64,000 bases of DNA from Gnetum montanum (lineage: Eukaryota; Streptophyta; Gnetopsida; Gnetales; Gnetaceae), in the NCBI GenBank assembly GCA_015680685.1, contig MNCI01022494.1:199182-263181 (forward strand). The letters are read 5' to 3'. Below, one piece after another: positions 26,401-34,500 of this stretch. Positions within the stretch are counted from its first letter, which is position 1; the number at the start of each line of letters is the position of its first letter. Both the position numbers and the translations under genes were made by a program. The notes below the pieces were generated by a model. It worked only from the letters and a program-made list of their open reading frames with translations, did no database searches and had not been told where the DNA came from.

Positions 26401-27102
26401 AGATAACATAATACTGTTCATTGATGTATGGATTTCTGTATATGCGTATGCAATAAGCTGTATCGTTAATCTATAATTCTCTCTCTTGTTTTCCCCTTAA
26501 TATTTTATGCTTACAGTTTAAGGTTTGTTTTCCTTGTCTTTATTTACAGATCTATGCATCCCAATTGGTTAAGGAAATTTCAGAGCTTTTGAGGAGACTT
26601 CCACGAGTACTTTTGTTGCTTCTGAAGACTAATGATTGCTTACGTGCTGTGGACCACGCTCTGGTAATTCTTCTCTTTTCAATGGATTTTGTGAGAAGAA
26701 CATTTTTTTAATAGTAGCAATGTGTGTTGTATTAGACAGACGAGAGTTCCTGATATCTACTGTGACCTAAGAATGGAACCAAAGTCTTCTTAATGTTCTT
26801 GCTATTACAGTTACCTGGAACAATATTACGCTCCTTCTAATAATTTAGTTTTCAATAAACTGACTACACAGGGAGCAAGTGTTAATACATACGTTATTGT
26901 TGGGAGAGTTTCTTCAATAGCGGCAGCTGAATTAGAGCTTTCAAAGGCATCATCTAAGTTGTCAACCGTATATATTTATTTGGAGAAAGTGGAAGTTGAA
27001 GCCCGGCTTTTATTATTGCAGCTATTTGCTTGGTTCATGCACCTCCAGAATTATACAAAATCTCTGACATGCACTGTTAAAGGAGCACTTAGAATATGGT
27101 GA
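5460..27102 (+). CDS. ADCK1: ABC1/UbiB atypical kinase, ADCK1-like, mitochondrial (12 exons, 606 aa)
   Basis: Exons: 5460-5817, 10557-10711, 13174-13299, 13428-13523, 19781-19881, 20029-20065, 20418-20636, 20759-20870, 22844-22935, 23012-23191, 26550-26663, 26872-27102. All introns are GT-AG, and phases join into one 607-codon frame ending TGA. Residues 1 to about 60 are rich in Ser and Arg, consistent with a mitochondrial presequence, followed by a Gly/Ala-rich hydrophobic segment ([19 protein letters not shown]). ABC1 family motifs follow in order: KLGQ (163-166), SASLAQVH (225-232), VAVK lysine 245, ELDFLHE (292-298), HCDPHAAN (380-387) and LLDHG (410-414, replacing DFG). Wording is closest to animal ADCK1 and its plant ATH9-type relatives. 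Family members are atypical kinases or ATPases tied to mitochondrial or plastid lipid and quinone homeostasis; the substrate is unknown. The ATG at 5460 is the first in frame with the presequence. Introns 1, 2, 4 and 10 are 2.5-6.3 kb and full of repeats. Catalytic motifs look intact. Confidence 0.95.
6557..6616. repeat. Tandem duplication, 30-bp unit, in kinase intron 1
   Basis: Two adjacent copies of a unit starting GCCAGAAACGAGCAACAGA and ending CAACGTGAGG, differing by one base (AGAGC versus AGATC). Intronic; no function suggested. Confidence 0.9.
6801..6972 (-). repeat. SINE-like repeat, copy A (truncated head)
   Basis: About 172 bases matching 8944-9114 with roughly 87-90 percent identity by eye. 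On the minus strand it starts AGAGGTTATCAGTTCAAGTC, whose GTTCAAGTC fits a tRNA-type B box. The A-box part present in copy B is missing, so this copy is truncated at its 5' side. Lies in intron 1 of the kinase gene, antisense to it. Confidence 0.7.
7600..8820 (+). mobile_element. Possible solo LTR with TATA promoter
   Basis: A less AT-rich block inside intron 1 than its surroundings. It carries repeated CATGGGTRGT words (near 8092, 8177, 8214, 8244), a TATAAATT box at 8280-8287, and a GA- and GT-rich downstream part without introns or a convincing frame. This is the usual look of a plant LTR (U3 repeats, TATA, R/U5). Ends and target-site duplication were not found and no internal retroelement domains flank it, so the call is tentative. 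It lies between the two SINE-like copies. Confidence 0.35.
8944..9165 (-). repeat. SINE-like repeat, copy B (with tRNA-like head)
   Basis: On the minus strand the head reads GCTCAAGTGGTTAGCTCAC, resembling a tRNA D-arm and A box. About 40 bases later comes GTTATCAGTTCAAGTC, resembling a B box, and then the body shared with copy A at 6801-6972. This is the arrangement of a tRNA-derived SINE, transcribed by RNA polymerase III and mobilised by LINE enzymes. Intronic and antisense to the kinase gene. Target-site duplications were not established. Confidence 0.65.
9166..10252. other. Rest of kinase intron 1, no feature seen
   Basis: AT-rich intron sequence. Short frames have no recognisable domain, and no repeat copy was noticed apart from the SINE before it and the RTE tail after it. 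Confidence 0.5.
10253..10425 (+). mobile_element. RTE-type LINE, 3' end fragment
   Basis: Plus-strand translation gives [19 protein letters not shown] and then [15 protein letters not shown] followed by a stop. This matches the C-terminal end of plant RTE-clade reverse transcriptases as I know them (GRPRK...WR..I..AD). Just after the stop, GATGATAATGAT is a decayed version of the TGATGA tail seen in other copies here. It ends about 130 bases before exon 2 of the kinase gene. Strongly 5'-truncated, as RTE copies usually are. Confidence 0.75.
10712..13173 (+). other. Kinase intron 2, no feature seen
   Basis: A 2462-base intron (GTAAGT at the donor, CAG at the acceptor), AT-rich, with poly-pyrimidine stretches. 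No recognisable mobile-element protein, RNA gene or clear repeat was seen. Confidence 0.6.
14022..14036. repeat. Left target-site duplication of the LINE
   Basis: ATGTGCTTTTGCTTT, identical to 19683-19697. It runs directly into a T tract (to about 14048) that is the LINE poly(A) tail read on the opposite strand, so the exact right boundary is ambiguous by a few T. Confidence 0.9.
15386..15676 (-). pseudogene. LINE RT zinc-binding domain (zf-RVT)
   Basis: [20 protein letters not shown] leads into [20 protein letters not shown] and then ARAIW-type residues (TRAIWH). The spacing Cys-x2-Cys, Glu-Thr-x2-His-Leu and Pro-Phe before Trp is that of the reverse-transcriptase zinc-binding domain at the C-terminus of plant L1 ORF2. 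The usual third Cys before PF is replaced (SYPF). Part of the antisense LINE in intron 4. Confidence 0.85.
15900..17105 (-). pseudogene. LINE reverse transcriptase, catalytic Asp pair lost
   Basis: Minus-strand pieces in changing frames cover the RT fingers and palm. At about 17105-16920: [19 protein letters not shown] and FRPIGVCN. At 16841-16449: [13 protein letters not shown] (first catalytic Asp kept), [15 protein letters not shown], and [12 protein letters not shown] where active copies have FADD. Both Asp of that motif are Asn, so the enzyme would be dead even without the frameshifts. Lower down (16158-15958) comes [20 protein letters not shown], typical of the connection region after the palm. 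Part of ORF2 of the LINE in kinase intron 4. Confidence 0.9.
17765..18420 (-). pseudogene. LINE apurinic-type endonuclease domain
   Basis: Reading right to left: [19 protein letters not shown] near the start, then [25 protein letters not shown] (family GDFN), [20 protein letters not shown] (family FTWSN), [12 protein letters not shown] (family LDR), and finally [11 protein letters not shown] (family SDH). These are the ordered motifs of the L1 endonuclease that nicks target DNA. One in-frame stop and frame changes interrupt it, and SDH has become LDH. Confidence 0.88.
18489..19659 (-). pseudogene. LINE ORF1 region
   Basis: The first part (19659-19240) is a Gly/Thr/Ala-rich leader of 139 codons ending near LLGKF, resembling the entry to the DUF4283 domain common in plant LINE ORF1. 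Later frames to 18489 are low-complexity and shifted. ORF1 proteins bind element RNA. Position 5' of the endonuclease supports the call; sequence support is modest. Confidence 0.6.
19683..19697. repeat. Right target-site duplication of the LINE
   Basis: ATGTGCTTTTGCTTT, a perfect copy of 14022-14036. It lies about 83 bases before kinase exon 5. Confidence 0.9.
21162..22225 (+). mobile_element. RTE-type LINE fragment in kinase intron 8
   Basis: Plus-strand RT palm: [20 protein letters not shown] then [15 protein letters not shown] then [16 protein letters not shown]. After frame changes come [47 protein letters not shown] and, near 22150, WVKKN-like and VVDPIF residues. GACAAGGCTAGGATGAT near 22202 matches the 3' tail of the other copies. 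The catalytic FADD reads FAND. The copy is 5'-truncated and lies in sense with the host gene inside the 1973-base intron 8. Confidence 0.85.
22226..22843 (+). other. 3' part of kinase intron 8, no feature seen
   Basis: Intron sequence after the RTE copy, ending TTTGTGCAG at the acceptor. No recognisable frame or repeat. Confidence 0.5.
23192..26549 (+). other. Kinase intron 10, no coding feature recognised
   Basis: 3358 bases, AT-rich. The stretch 24990-25700 has a somewhat different texture: a 73-codon frame at 24996 and CACCACCCAAGAGTCCCAAA near 25343, which is nearly the reverse complement of TTTGGACTCTTGGGTGGTGC near 4586. That suggests relics of one old LTR element in both places. No domain was recognised. 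Confidence 0.5.
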
Positions 27103-27921
27103 AGATACTTTAACAATCATTTCAGGTGTTCGATTCTTTATTTATTTAATTTCATGATCTCTCTAAAAGGAAAATTTCAGGGTTATGTTTAAGGTCCTTG
27201 ATAGGAAGGTTAAGTCTGGAATTCTTTGTTTCCTACATCATGAAACAAATTTAAATTTTGACACAATGCAAGGAATTTAAGTTTTCTTGCTCCAAATTGA
27301 TTTGTATGTACTATATTTTCTTATTAGCATGTCTAATGTCATGCAAATGTCTAAGTCAATAAAATACATAAAATTTCAAGCACATGTTTTTTGATAAAAT
27401 TCATTGCCAATGTATAGAATAAATTTATTTGTCCATCAAAAGGATTTCATGGAACCATTGGTAGCAGTTAATGGCATGGCTTAGAAAGCTCTCCATAGTT
27501 TCTTTCCTACTGTATCCTCTCAGAGGAATACTTGATTTCTTTTTTCGGTTAATTATATTTTTTTGATCAGTAGGGATCTTGGTCGAAAGCTGGATCAACC
27601 AATCCTAGTATGAGCCTAATAAGAACCGGATGTCTGGTATTCCCTCTCGAAGTAATTTTTTTTAAAATCTCGAGATTTGAAGAATAATAAATTTCTACTC
27701 TATTACAAGCAGCATGCAACCAAGGTTTTTTCAGCGTCCACTAAAAATCTGCATAATATAAAAGTATGATTGTATAAAACATTTTCGTTTCATTTTAAAA
27801 AACGGGTCCACACATCTGAGACGCACACAGTTGTCAGTTCCAAGGAAATTTGATTCTTATTCTCTGGATAAGGTTCAGGATAAGATAAAAAAGGAGGCAG
27901 CAAAGCTGGGCCAGCTGAAAA
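27103..27921. other. Kinase 3' flank and zinc-finger gene 5' flank
   Basis: Contains AATAAA at 27358-27363, a possible poly(A) signal about 255 bases after the kinase stop. The part before 27922 should hold the promoter and 5' UTR of the next gene. No strong TATA box was picked out. Confidence 0.45.
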
Positions 27922-28383
27922 ATGGCGGTTTCAGTATCGCTTTTAGCGCCTGTGTCGTGGGGATCTGTGCAGCAGCTGCATGTACCAGCTGCAAGAGTGC
28001 AAGTGGGCAAAGGCAGATCGGTTATAAGGGCAGGCTTTGGAGAGGTGTCATCTGATAGCACTGTATACCTCGTTGCAGGAGCAGTTGGCATAGCACTGGT
28101 CGGAACTGCGTTTCCAATTCTTTTCGCTCGCAAGGACGTGTATGCCTTTCACCGGCAATTTCAGTTTCATTTTTTCATGTTAGCCTTTATTTTTTCCTTT
28201 GGCGGTGGGGGTGTTTTGATTGTGGGTATGTGGATTTGCAGGTGCCCAGTGTGTGATGGGGCTGGCTTCGTCAGGAGCACTACAAGTCGTCTGAGAGCAA
28301 ATGCGGCCAGAAAAGACCAGGCCCAGATTGTCTGCCAGCGCTGCAATGGTCTTGGCAAACTTCGTCAGATCGACAAGCTGTGA
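27922..28383 (+). CDS. Plastid DnaJ-type zinc-finger membrane protein (2 exons, 119 aa)
   Basis: Exons 27922-28139 and 28242-28383; the 102-base intron uses GTATGC and TTGCAG. A downstream donor only two bases to the left would shift the frame, so this junction is preferred. The spliced protein has a transit-peptide-like N-terminus (1 to about 38), one membrane segment (STVYLVAGAVGIALVGTAF, about 47-65) and two CxxCxGxG motifs: CPVCDGAG at 74-81 and CQRCNGLG at 104-111, separated by LRANAARKDQAQIV. This is the short two-repeat plant relative of DnaJ cysteine-rich domains, similar as I recall to Arabidopsis At1g22630. Relatives such as BSD2, LQY1 and PSA2 assist assembly or repair of photosynthetic complexes; a like role at the thylakoid is an inference. 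The intron has no stop in frame, so an unspliced message would also be readable. Confidence 0.87.
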   Translation: MAVSVSLLAPVSWGSVQQLHVPAARVQVGKGRSVIRAGFGEVSSDSTVYLVAGAVGIALVGTAFPILFARKDVYAFHRQFQFHFFMLAFIFSFGGGGVLIVGMWICRCPVCDGAGFVRSTTSRLRANAARKDQAQIVCQRCNGLGKLRQIDKL

Positions 28384-29845
28384 TTCCTGTGTCACCATCC
28401 TCTCCCGTCTCCCCTGCTTAATTTTAACAGATCAGGTTTTGTTGTTCTCCCAAGGCGTTTGGAGATTAGTAATTTCTGTATTAACTGCAAATAATATGGC
28501 GGGTCTCAGCTACTTGTTTTCTTGTCTGGATGCATTTCGTAAGATCTATTAACCACCGGCAAAAAATGCTCTGTTAACTACTGGAAGCCTGGAATAATGA
28601 AATACCTGTTTTTGACATCGGCTTGGTGGGTTTGGGCTTGGAGAATTTAATGTCTGAAGTTTTACTTTTGAGACAAGATTTACAGCACATGCTGTGTCCG
28701 GGTTTGCAATGGTCTGTTATTTGAAACTGGTTGGAGCTAAGAAACCATTGAAATAAGTGACAGTAATGGAAGTTGCAGCTTAGTAGGGATTTCTGTTTTC
28801 AGACTGTATGATTTATGCCGTAGATCCTGCAATTCTATAAGTTACAGGATCTCTCGGACTTTGGCGTTGCATCAGATTTTTGAAGTCTTCGTTGAATGAG
28901 CATTTTTAATGAATGGGTACAGATTATATAATCATTGCAACATTCATCAGCCTTAGTTAACGAACTTAAAAATCATGGAATGCTATTTGACGTATGGTGT
29001 TTTTGTTTTTGTTTTTTTTAATATGGCAAACTGTTTCACGACCACAAAACATACAGATTGTTGGAAGTTCAAGATAAAAAATGAACAATGTGAGAAATCA
29101 ATGCATATGCAGACTGCGAATTCACGAAAATTGGGAAATCCTAAACTAGTCAACCACGAAAAATGACCGTATCCTGTCACCAACCGAACGCCAACGGGAT
29201 ATAACCCGTATTCTTAGCATAAAGATGGAGGCACATGATGATCATAATCACTGAGAAATAATAAATTTCATCCTAGCTGACCAATTCATACTACAGTCAT
29301 TTTACATTGATTGATGGTATCTCGCATGTTATGGTTTTTATTATAGCTAACCATGAATAATCTACTTTGAGGTTTACTACTAACCGGGGCTAACACACAT
29401 TAAATCTGTTTTTTCAGTCGAGCCATGACAACCCAGTGAGTGGTAATTTCATTAATAAGTGATTTCCATTCAACATATTGAAAATCATCGTGTTTCGTAA
29501 TTTAACCAGCCAAATCGCTGTGTTTCATAGTTTTAACCATCCCATCCCAGTTAATCAGTGGTGTCCAGTTAGCTGCACGCGCAGAAAATGCTATTGATTG
29601 CTGGAAAGGTGCCCAAAACAACGTGTTAGAAGTTGCATTAATCATGGTTATTTGACCCTGATAAATTATTGGTCAAGCCATGCGGCAGGAGCTGCAGAGA
29701 TGAATACAAGAGTGTTCGAACCGAAGGGCTGGGACATTCGTTTCCGTTTGCCTACGAGGTTGCACACTGAAAGAGTTAAGCATTGTGAATGGGGAAATGT
29801 AAAATAGTTAAAGTTAGCTTAGTTATATATTTATAATATATATCT
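28384..29845. other. 3' flank and intergenic, no gene seen
   Basis: The first few hundred bases are probably the 3' UTR of the zinc-finger gene. The rest is AT-rich with only short frames lacking any recognisable domain. Confidence 0.5.
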
Positions 29846-29992
29846 ATAAATTGGCAAAGAGAATCTTATTTGTTTACAAGTAAAAAGTTCTTTGAGTAAA
29901 AAATTTCATGATTTTCGTTATAAATTGGCAAAGAGAATTTATTTGTTTACAAGTAAAAAGTTCTTTGAGTAAAAAATTTCATGATTTTTGAA
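29846..29992. repeat. Tandem duplication, 74-bp unit
   Basis: Units at 29846-29919 and 29920-29992 start ATAAATTGGCAAAGAGAAT and contain TTTGTTTACAAGTAAAAAGT. They differ by only one or two bases, so the duplication is fairly recent. Confidence 0.92.
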
Positions 29993-30394
29993 CGAAAAAC
30001 AAGATTTAAAAACCTAAATTTTTATGTTTTTTAAACGAAGAAAAAGAGTTCTGTACTTTATTTTTCCTAAGGATGGGTTTTCTGAAAAAAAAATTCCATC
30101 AATTAATGTATGTTGTCACGGTCGAATTTGTAGATATTATAAATATATAACTAAGGTAGTGATCGTTAGCGATGATTTAAACATAACAGATAAAAATATT
30201 ATAAGACCATGGAATGTTTTATTGAATGATTATAAACATGTTGTAATACAACAGAAATGATTAATGTACAAACTTGCGTAATTGAAAATGTATAGTTACA
30301 AATGTTCTAACATTCAAAATGGTAAAAATTAGTTGACAGAAAAGAATGAGATCATTCTTCATTAGATTTAATGCATTGCTTTTCATCCAATCTA

Positions 30395-31734
30395 CTTTGA
30401 ATGTGCAAAGCCTTAAATATTTTGATATATCTTTATTTGGAGATTGGAGGGAATATCTTCAAACTGTCAATACTCCTCACTCGAGATAGTGTCACAAATG
30501 TAAGATCTATTGTTTATTTGCTACCAACATCTATACACACTTTCTCCAATGTCATTCCCTGTGACTTATGTATCGTTAAAGCCCATGTTAATTTAAGTGG
30601 TAGTTGGCGAGATCTTTTACGTATGATTGGTAGAATGGGTATTTGTCGAGGATGTTCATTATCATACAGTACTCTAATATAGGAGTCAAACTCAATGATG
30701 ATATACGATGGCAACTGTGGAGGTTGACATTGTGGACTATATATTATTTACTTAGTGACTTCCAATGTATCATTAACTAATCCTGCTTCTGGCCATAAAT
30801 TAACAGTGAGCATAACCCTTGCATCCTCACAAATGAACACTACTCGGTCCAATTCTCCTTTTGAATTTTCTCAAAATTTCACACCATTTGTCTTTTTATC
30901 TACTATGCACCGTGCAACTAGCTTCTACATTTTGAGCAATATTTTTTCATTATGCATATGCACTTTATCCTTTGTATCAAACAAATGCACAGAATCCTCA
31001 AATCCATCTTGCCCATTCGATGTTGATGGAAGTTGCATTCTCAAGCTTAAAAAATCATAATCCTCATCAATCATCTTTCTTTTTCGTATATTCATCAAAA
31101 CTTCTCTAAATCTTTGTTGTTGCAAATCATCACCCCTTTGTCGATACACAACATCCAAGGTTACAAATTTATTGAATGCCAACCACAAATTCTTCACATG
31201 CATCTGAGATGATATGTATAGTATAACATCTTTAACATGTGAAAGCTGTGCAAGATCTCCAATGAGTATCATAGATCTACCATCAAAGTTATCTAAACAA
31301 TTATCTGGAAATATTTCCTTAAGCCTTCGATCAATGCTGCTAAGCAATTTGCCACCTATGAAACTCATTTCATCTATAATAATATACTTTAAGTATTTGT
31401 ATTTATTTTGCAATGATGACAAAGTTGATGTAGCCAATGGTTTGTAATCTCCGATTCCAATCTTCAACGTAGAATGTACTGTAGTTGTATTAATATTATA
31501 CGCTGCAGCACCAGTAGGGGCGAGCACCAATAAGCTATTCTTTCCCGATGAGCAAGTTCGACTAAATTCTTTACGAATTGTATTAATGTGATACGATTTT
31601 CCTGTGCCTGTTATACCTTGAATAATCATCAATAGAGGAGAAACTTTATCCATTTCGAATTGTTGCATATATAGATGATCAGTGATAATCTTGTAGCATT
31701 TCTTCTGTTGAACTCCTAAAGAAGATATGTCCAC
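30395..31734 (-). pseudogene. PIF1-like helicase, Helitron-type, four in-frame stops
   Basis: One reading frame from 31734 leftward covers most of a PIF1-type superfamily 1 helicase: QGITGTGKSYHINTI (Walker A), LAPTGAAAYN, IIIDEMSFIG (Walker B), ILIGDLAQL (motif III), LDVVYRQ, then after the first stop DARVMLTVNLWPEAGLVND, PLKLTWALTIHKSQGMTLEK, and LTFVTLSRV. Stops are TAG at 30925-30927, a TGA near 30860, a TAA near 30750 and TAA at 30514-30516; no frameshift is needed. Plant sequences of this type mostly come from Helitron transposons, which carry a Rep-helicase fusion; no Rep domain was found here, so Helitron origin is inferred. The N-terminal part overlaps the 1184-bp duplication beginning at 31403. 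Confidence 0.87.
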
Positions 31735-32586
31735 CTGATTGTCGTTATTTTTTAAATGTGTTATTATCCCATGTGATCTATTGCACTATTTTTTTAAAAA
31801 GGTAATAATATTTATCGCTATTTAGTATTTAACTCGTTAACGATATTATATTATCATCCTTATAAATGTTCGTTGCTGCCATAGGTATTATAATCACTAT
31901 ATGAATAAATGTTCGCTACTACTATTGAAATCTACAATATTGATAACTGTATATTATATTATAGAATTTTCTGTAAAGGATTTTCCTACACGATTCAGAA
32001 CAGACATCGAAAACAACGCAAGAATAATAGGAGGCATGTCAAGGTGGTCATTTCAATGTATATATACAAAATTTCATTACAAATTCTCTCTCTTGGCTGA
32101 AAGCCAAGTCATTCCATGTTTTAAACAGTACGTTAGTATATGCAAAGAAGATTAACATGAGTTCGTAAATAGAGAAGTATGCATATGTCATGGCACAGTC
32201 ACTGCATTGTTAAAGCCATGACCAACAGTAACTGGAGCCCTGATATTAACAAGAGCCTTATTATTATTATATATACAAAATTTCAGAAAAAAGTCTGACA
32301 TGCGTACCCATTGTCGATTTACTGTGCTTTAGTAGGCGCTCCCGAATCCAACGTAAACTGTTCATCTAATGAGGTGTATTTATGGTTTTCAACGGGACAT
32401 AACCTTTGGAACAAGGACGCAACCTTTTTAAACGTATTACGCAACCTTTCTAAATGTATTTCTGTTTTGCAACGGATGTAACCTTTAATAACACGATGTA
32501 ACCTTTCATAACACATCAGCGTTAGTCAGTGTTATGGACAAAGTTGGCGTTACCGAAATATGACTGGTAATGGCTTCTCAGCTAAA
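31403..32586. repeat. Tandem duplication unit 1, 1184 bp
   Basis: Begins TTATTTTGCAATGATGACAA inside the helicase frame and ends TGGTAATGGCTTCTCAGCTAAA. The following 1184 bases repeat it at about 93-95 percent identity by eye. It includes the helicase N-terminal segment, its upstream flank, and a non-coding part with repeated RYAACCTTT words (32388-32510). Confidence 0.92.
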
Positions 32587-32816
32587 TTATTTTGCAACGA
32601 TGACAAAGTTGATGCAGCCAATGGTTTGTAATCTCCGATTCCAATCTTCAACGTAGAATGTACTGTAGTTGCATTAATATTATACGCTGCAGCACCAATA
32701 GGGGCGAGCACCAATAAGCTATTCTTTCCCGATGAGCAAGTTCGACTAAATTCTTTACGAATTGTATCAATGAGATACGATTTTCCTGTGCCTACTGTAC
32801 CTTGAATAATCATCAA
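32587..32816 (-). pseudogene. Duplicated N-terminal piece of the PIF1-like helicase
   Basis: Minus-strand MMIIQGTVGTGKSYLIDTI (Walker A kept), LAPIGAAAYNINATTV and LAASTLSSLQN. At the unit junction the helicase wording stops and the frame runs into unit 1 tail sequence (NLAEKPLPVIFR). Further upstream (32817-32935) the frame is interrupted. It lacks Walker B and everything after it, so it cannot be a helicase. Confidence 0.88.
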
Positions 32817-33770
32817 TAGAGGAGAAACTTCATCTATTTCGAATTGTTACATATATAGATGGTTAGTGATAATCTTGTAGCATTTCTTCTGTTGAACTCC
32901 TAGAGAAGATATGTCCACCTGATTGTCGTTATTTCTTGAATGTGTTATTATCCCATGTGATCTATTGCACTATTTTTTTAAAAAGGTAACAATATCTATC
33001 ACTATTTAGTATTTAACTCGCTAACGATATTATATTATCATCCTTATAAATGTTTGCTGCTGCCATAGGTATTATAATCACTATATAAATAAATGTTCAC
33101 TACTACTATTGAAATCTACGATATTGATAATTGTATATTATATTATAAAATTTTCTGAAAAGGATTTTCCTACACGATTCAGAACAGACATCGAAAACAA
33201 CGCAAGAATAATACGAGGCATGTCAAGGCGGTCATTTCAATGTATATATACAAAATTTCATTACAAATTCTCTCTCTTGGTTGAAAGCTGAGTCATTCCA
33301 TGTTTTAAACAGTACGTTAGTATATGCAAAGAAGATTAACATGAGTTCGTAAATAGAGAAGTATGCATATGTCATGGCACATTCACTGCATTGTTGAAGT
33401 CATGACCAACAGTAACTGGAGCCTTGATATTAACAAGAGCCTTATTATTATTATATATACAAAATTTCAAAAAAAATTCTGACATGCGTACCCATTGTCG
33501 ATTTACTGTGCTTTAGTAGGCGCTCCCGAATCCAACGCAAACTGTTCATCTAATGAGGTGTATTTATGGTTTTCAACGGGACATAACCTTTGGAACGAGG
33601 ACGCAACCTTTCTAAATGTATTACGCAACCTTTTTAAATGTATTTCTGTTTTGCAACGGACGTAATATTTCATAACACGACGTAACCTTTCATAAAACCT
33701 CAGCGTTAGTCAGCGTTATGGACAAAGTTGGCGTTACCAAAATATGACTGGTAATGGCCTGTCGGGAAAG
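32587..33770. repeat. Tandem duplication unit 2, 1184 bp
   Basis: Second copy of 31403-32586, starting TTATTTTGCAACGATGACAA. It has the same net length as unit 1 with a handful of substitutions, such as CATAGGTATTATAATCACTATATGA versus the matching AAATA version. It abuts unit 1 directly. Confidence 0.92.
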
Positions 33771-33845
33771 TCAACGTTAGTCAGCGTTATGGATAAAGTT
33801 GGCGTTACCGAAATATGACTGGTAATGGCCTCTCGGCCAAATTAC
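33771..33845. repeat. Third partial copy of the duplication tail
   Basis: About 75 bases repeat the last part of units 1 and 2 (CAACGTTAGTCAGCGTTATG, then GGCGTTACCGAAATATGACT), ending in the hairpin TGGCC-TCTC-GGCCA at about 33826-33839. Confidence 0.88.
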
Positions 33846-33937
33846 TAGGCATCATAGTCAATGAGAAAATGTAAAATTATTAAAATTCCTGCCAATGTCA
33901 TCACCTCGAATGAGAAAATGTGGGGTGTTGCACTGAA

Positions 33938-33959
33938 ATATATATATATATATATATAT
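33938..33959. repeat. AT dinucleotide microsatellite
   Basis: About 11 uninterrupted AT units. Probably variable in length between individuals. Confidence 0.95.
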
Positions 33960-33994
33960 GATAAATAAAAATGATAGAGAGAAGAAACTCCAAA

Positions 33995-34500
33995 TCAACA
34001 AAAGGTTAAATGGTGCAAACAAATTATTAGTAGGTAAAATGTTTTGAACATGGTGTCCATTATGAAGATTTGGCATGTTATGGCCAATAAATAGACTTTC
34101 TTGATGTTTTTTATTATAAAGAACCATTTGGAAGCCATCTGAATCAACAATAGGTTTTTGTAAGACCATGAGGAAAAAAATATTTGGTTCCACTTAGTCA
34201 TTAAAGAATTTTTTGAAATTCATTTGACCAAAACCTTCTTCAAAGCTACATTTTGTTGAACAACAATAAAAGAAAAGGGTGGGCTTAGTATTGAAACATC
34301 AACAAAAGAAATTGTTGTAAGATTAGTAGCATTTCTAGAAAAAGCCTTAGGAAGATTTACAACATTTGTAGAACAAACTTTAGTAGTGTTTGTAGTAGCT
34401 TGGTGTTGATGTACTTGCATAACCTTTCTTTGCAGCATAAAAGGACATGAATCAAATATATGACATTCTCGATGACAATAGTGACATGACTTTAGAAAAT
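33995..34500 (-). pseudogene. Degenerate gag or LINE ORF1 piece with CCHC zinc knuckle
   Basis: On the minus strand at 34486-34444 the translation SCHYCHRECHIFDSCP fits Cys-x2-Cys-x4-His-x4-Cys, the zinc knuckle of retroelement nucleocapsids and plant LINE ORF1. It continues into a 72-codon frame (34438-34220) and then, in another frame, DSDGFQMVLYNKKHQES near 34150, which resembles the DGFQ..-K-K-rich stretch often found after the knuckle in plant ORF1 proteins. Stops abound upstream. The zinc knuckle is clear; the element class is uncertain. Confidence 0.5.

Noticed and set aside
27831-28055. Frame overlapping exon 1 of the zinc-finger gene in another phase
   Set aside because: It begins without ATG and ends inside the gene; the overlapping frame encodes the recognisable transit peptide and membrane segment.
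31901-32155. Plus-strand frames at 31901 and its repeat at 33109
   Set aside because: Low-complexity and simply duplicated with the 1184-bp unit; no domain.
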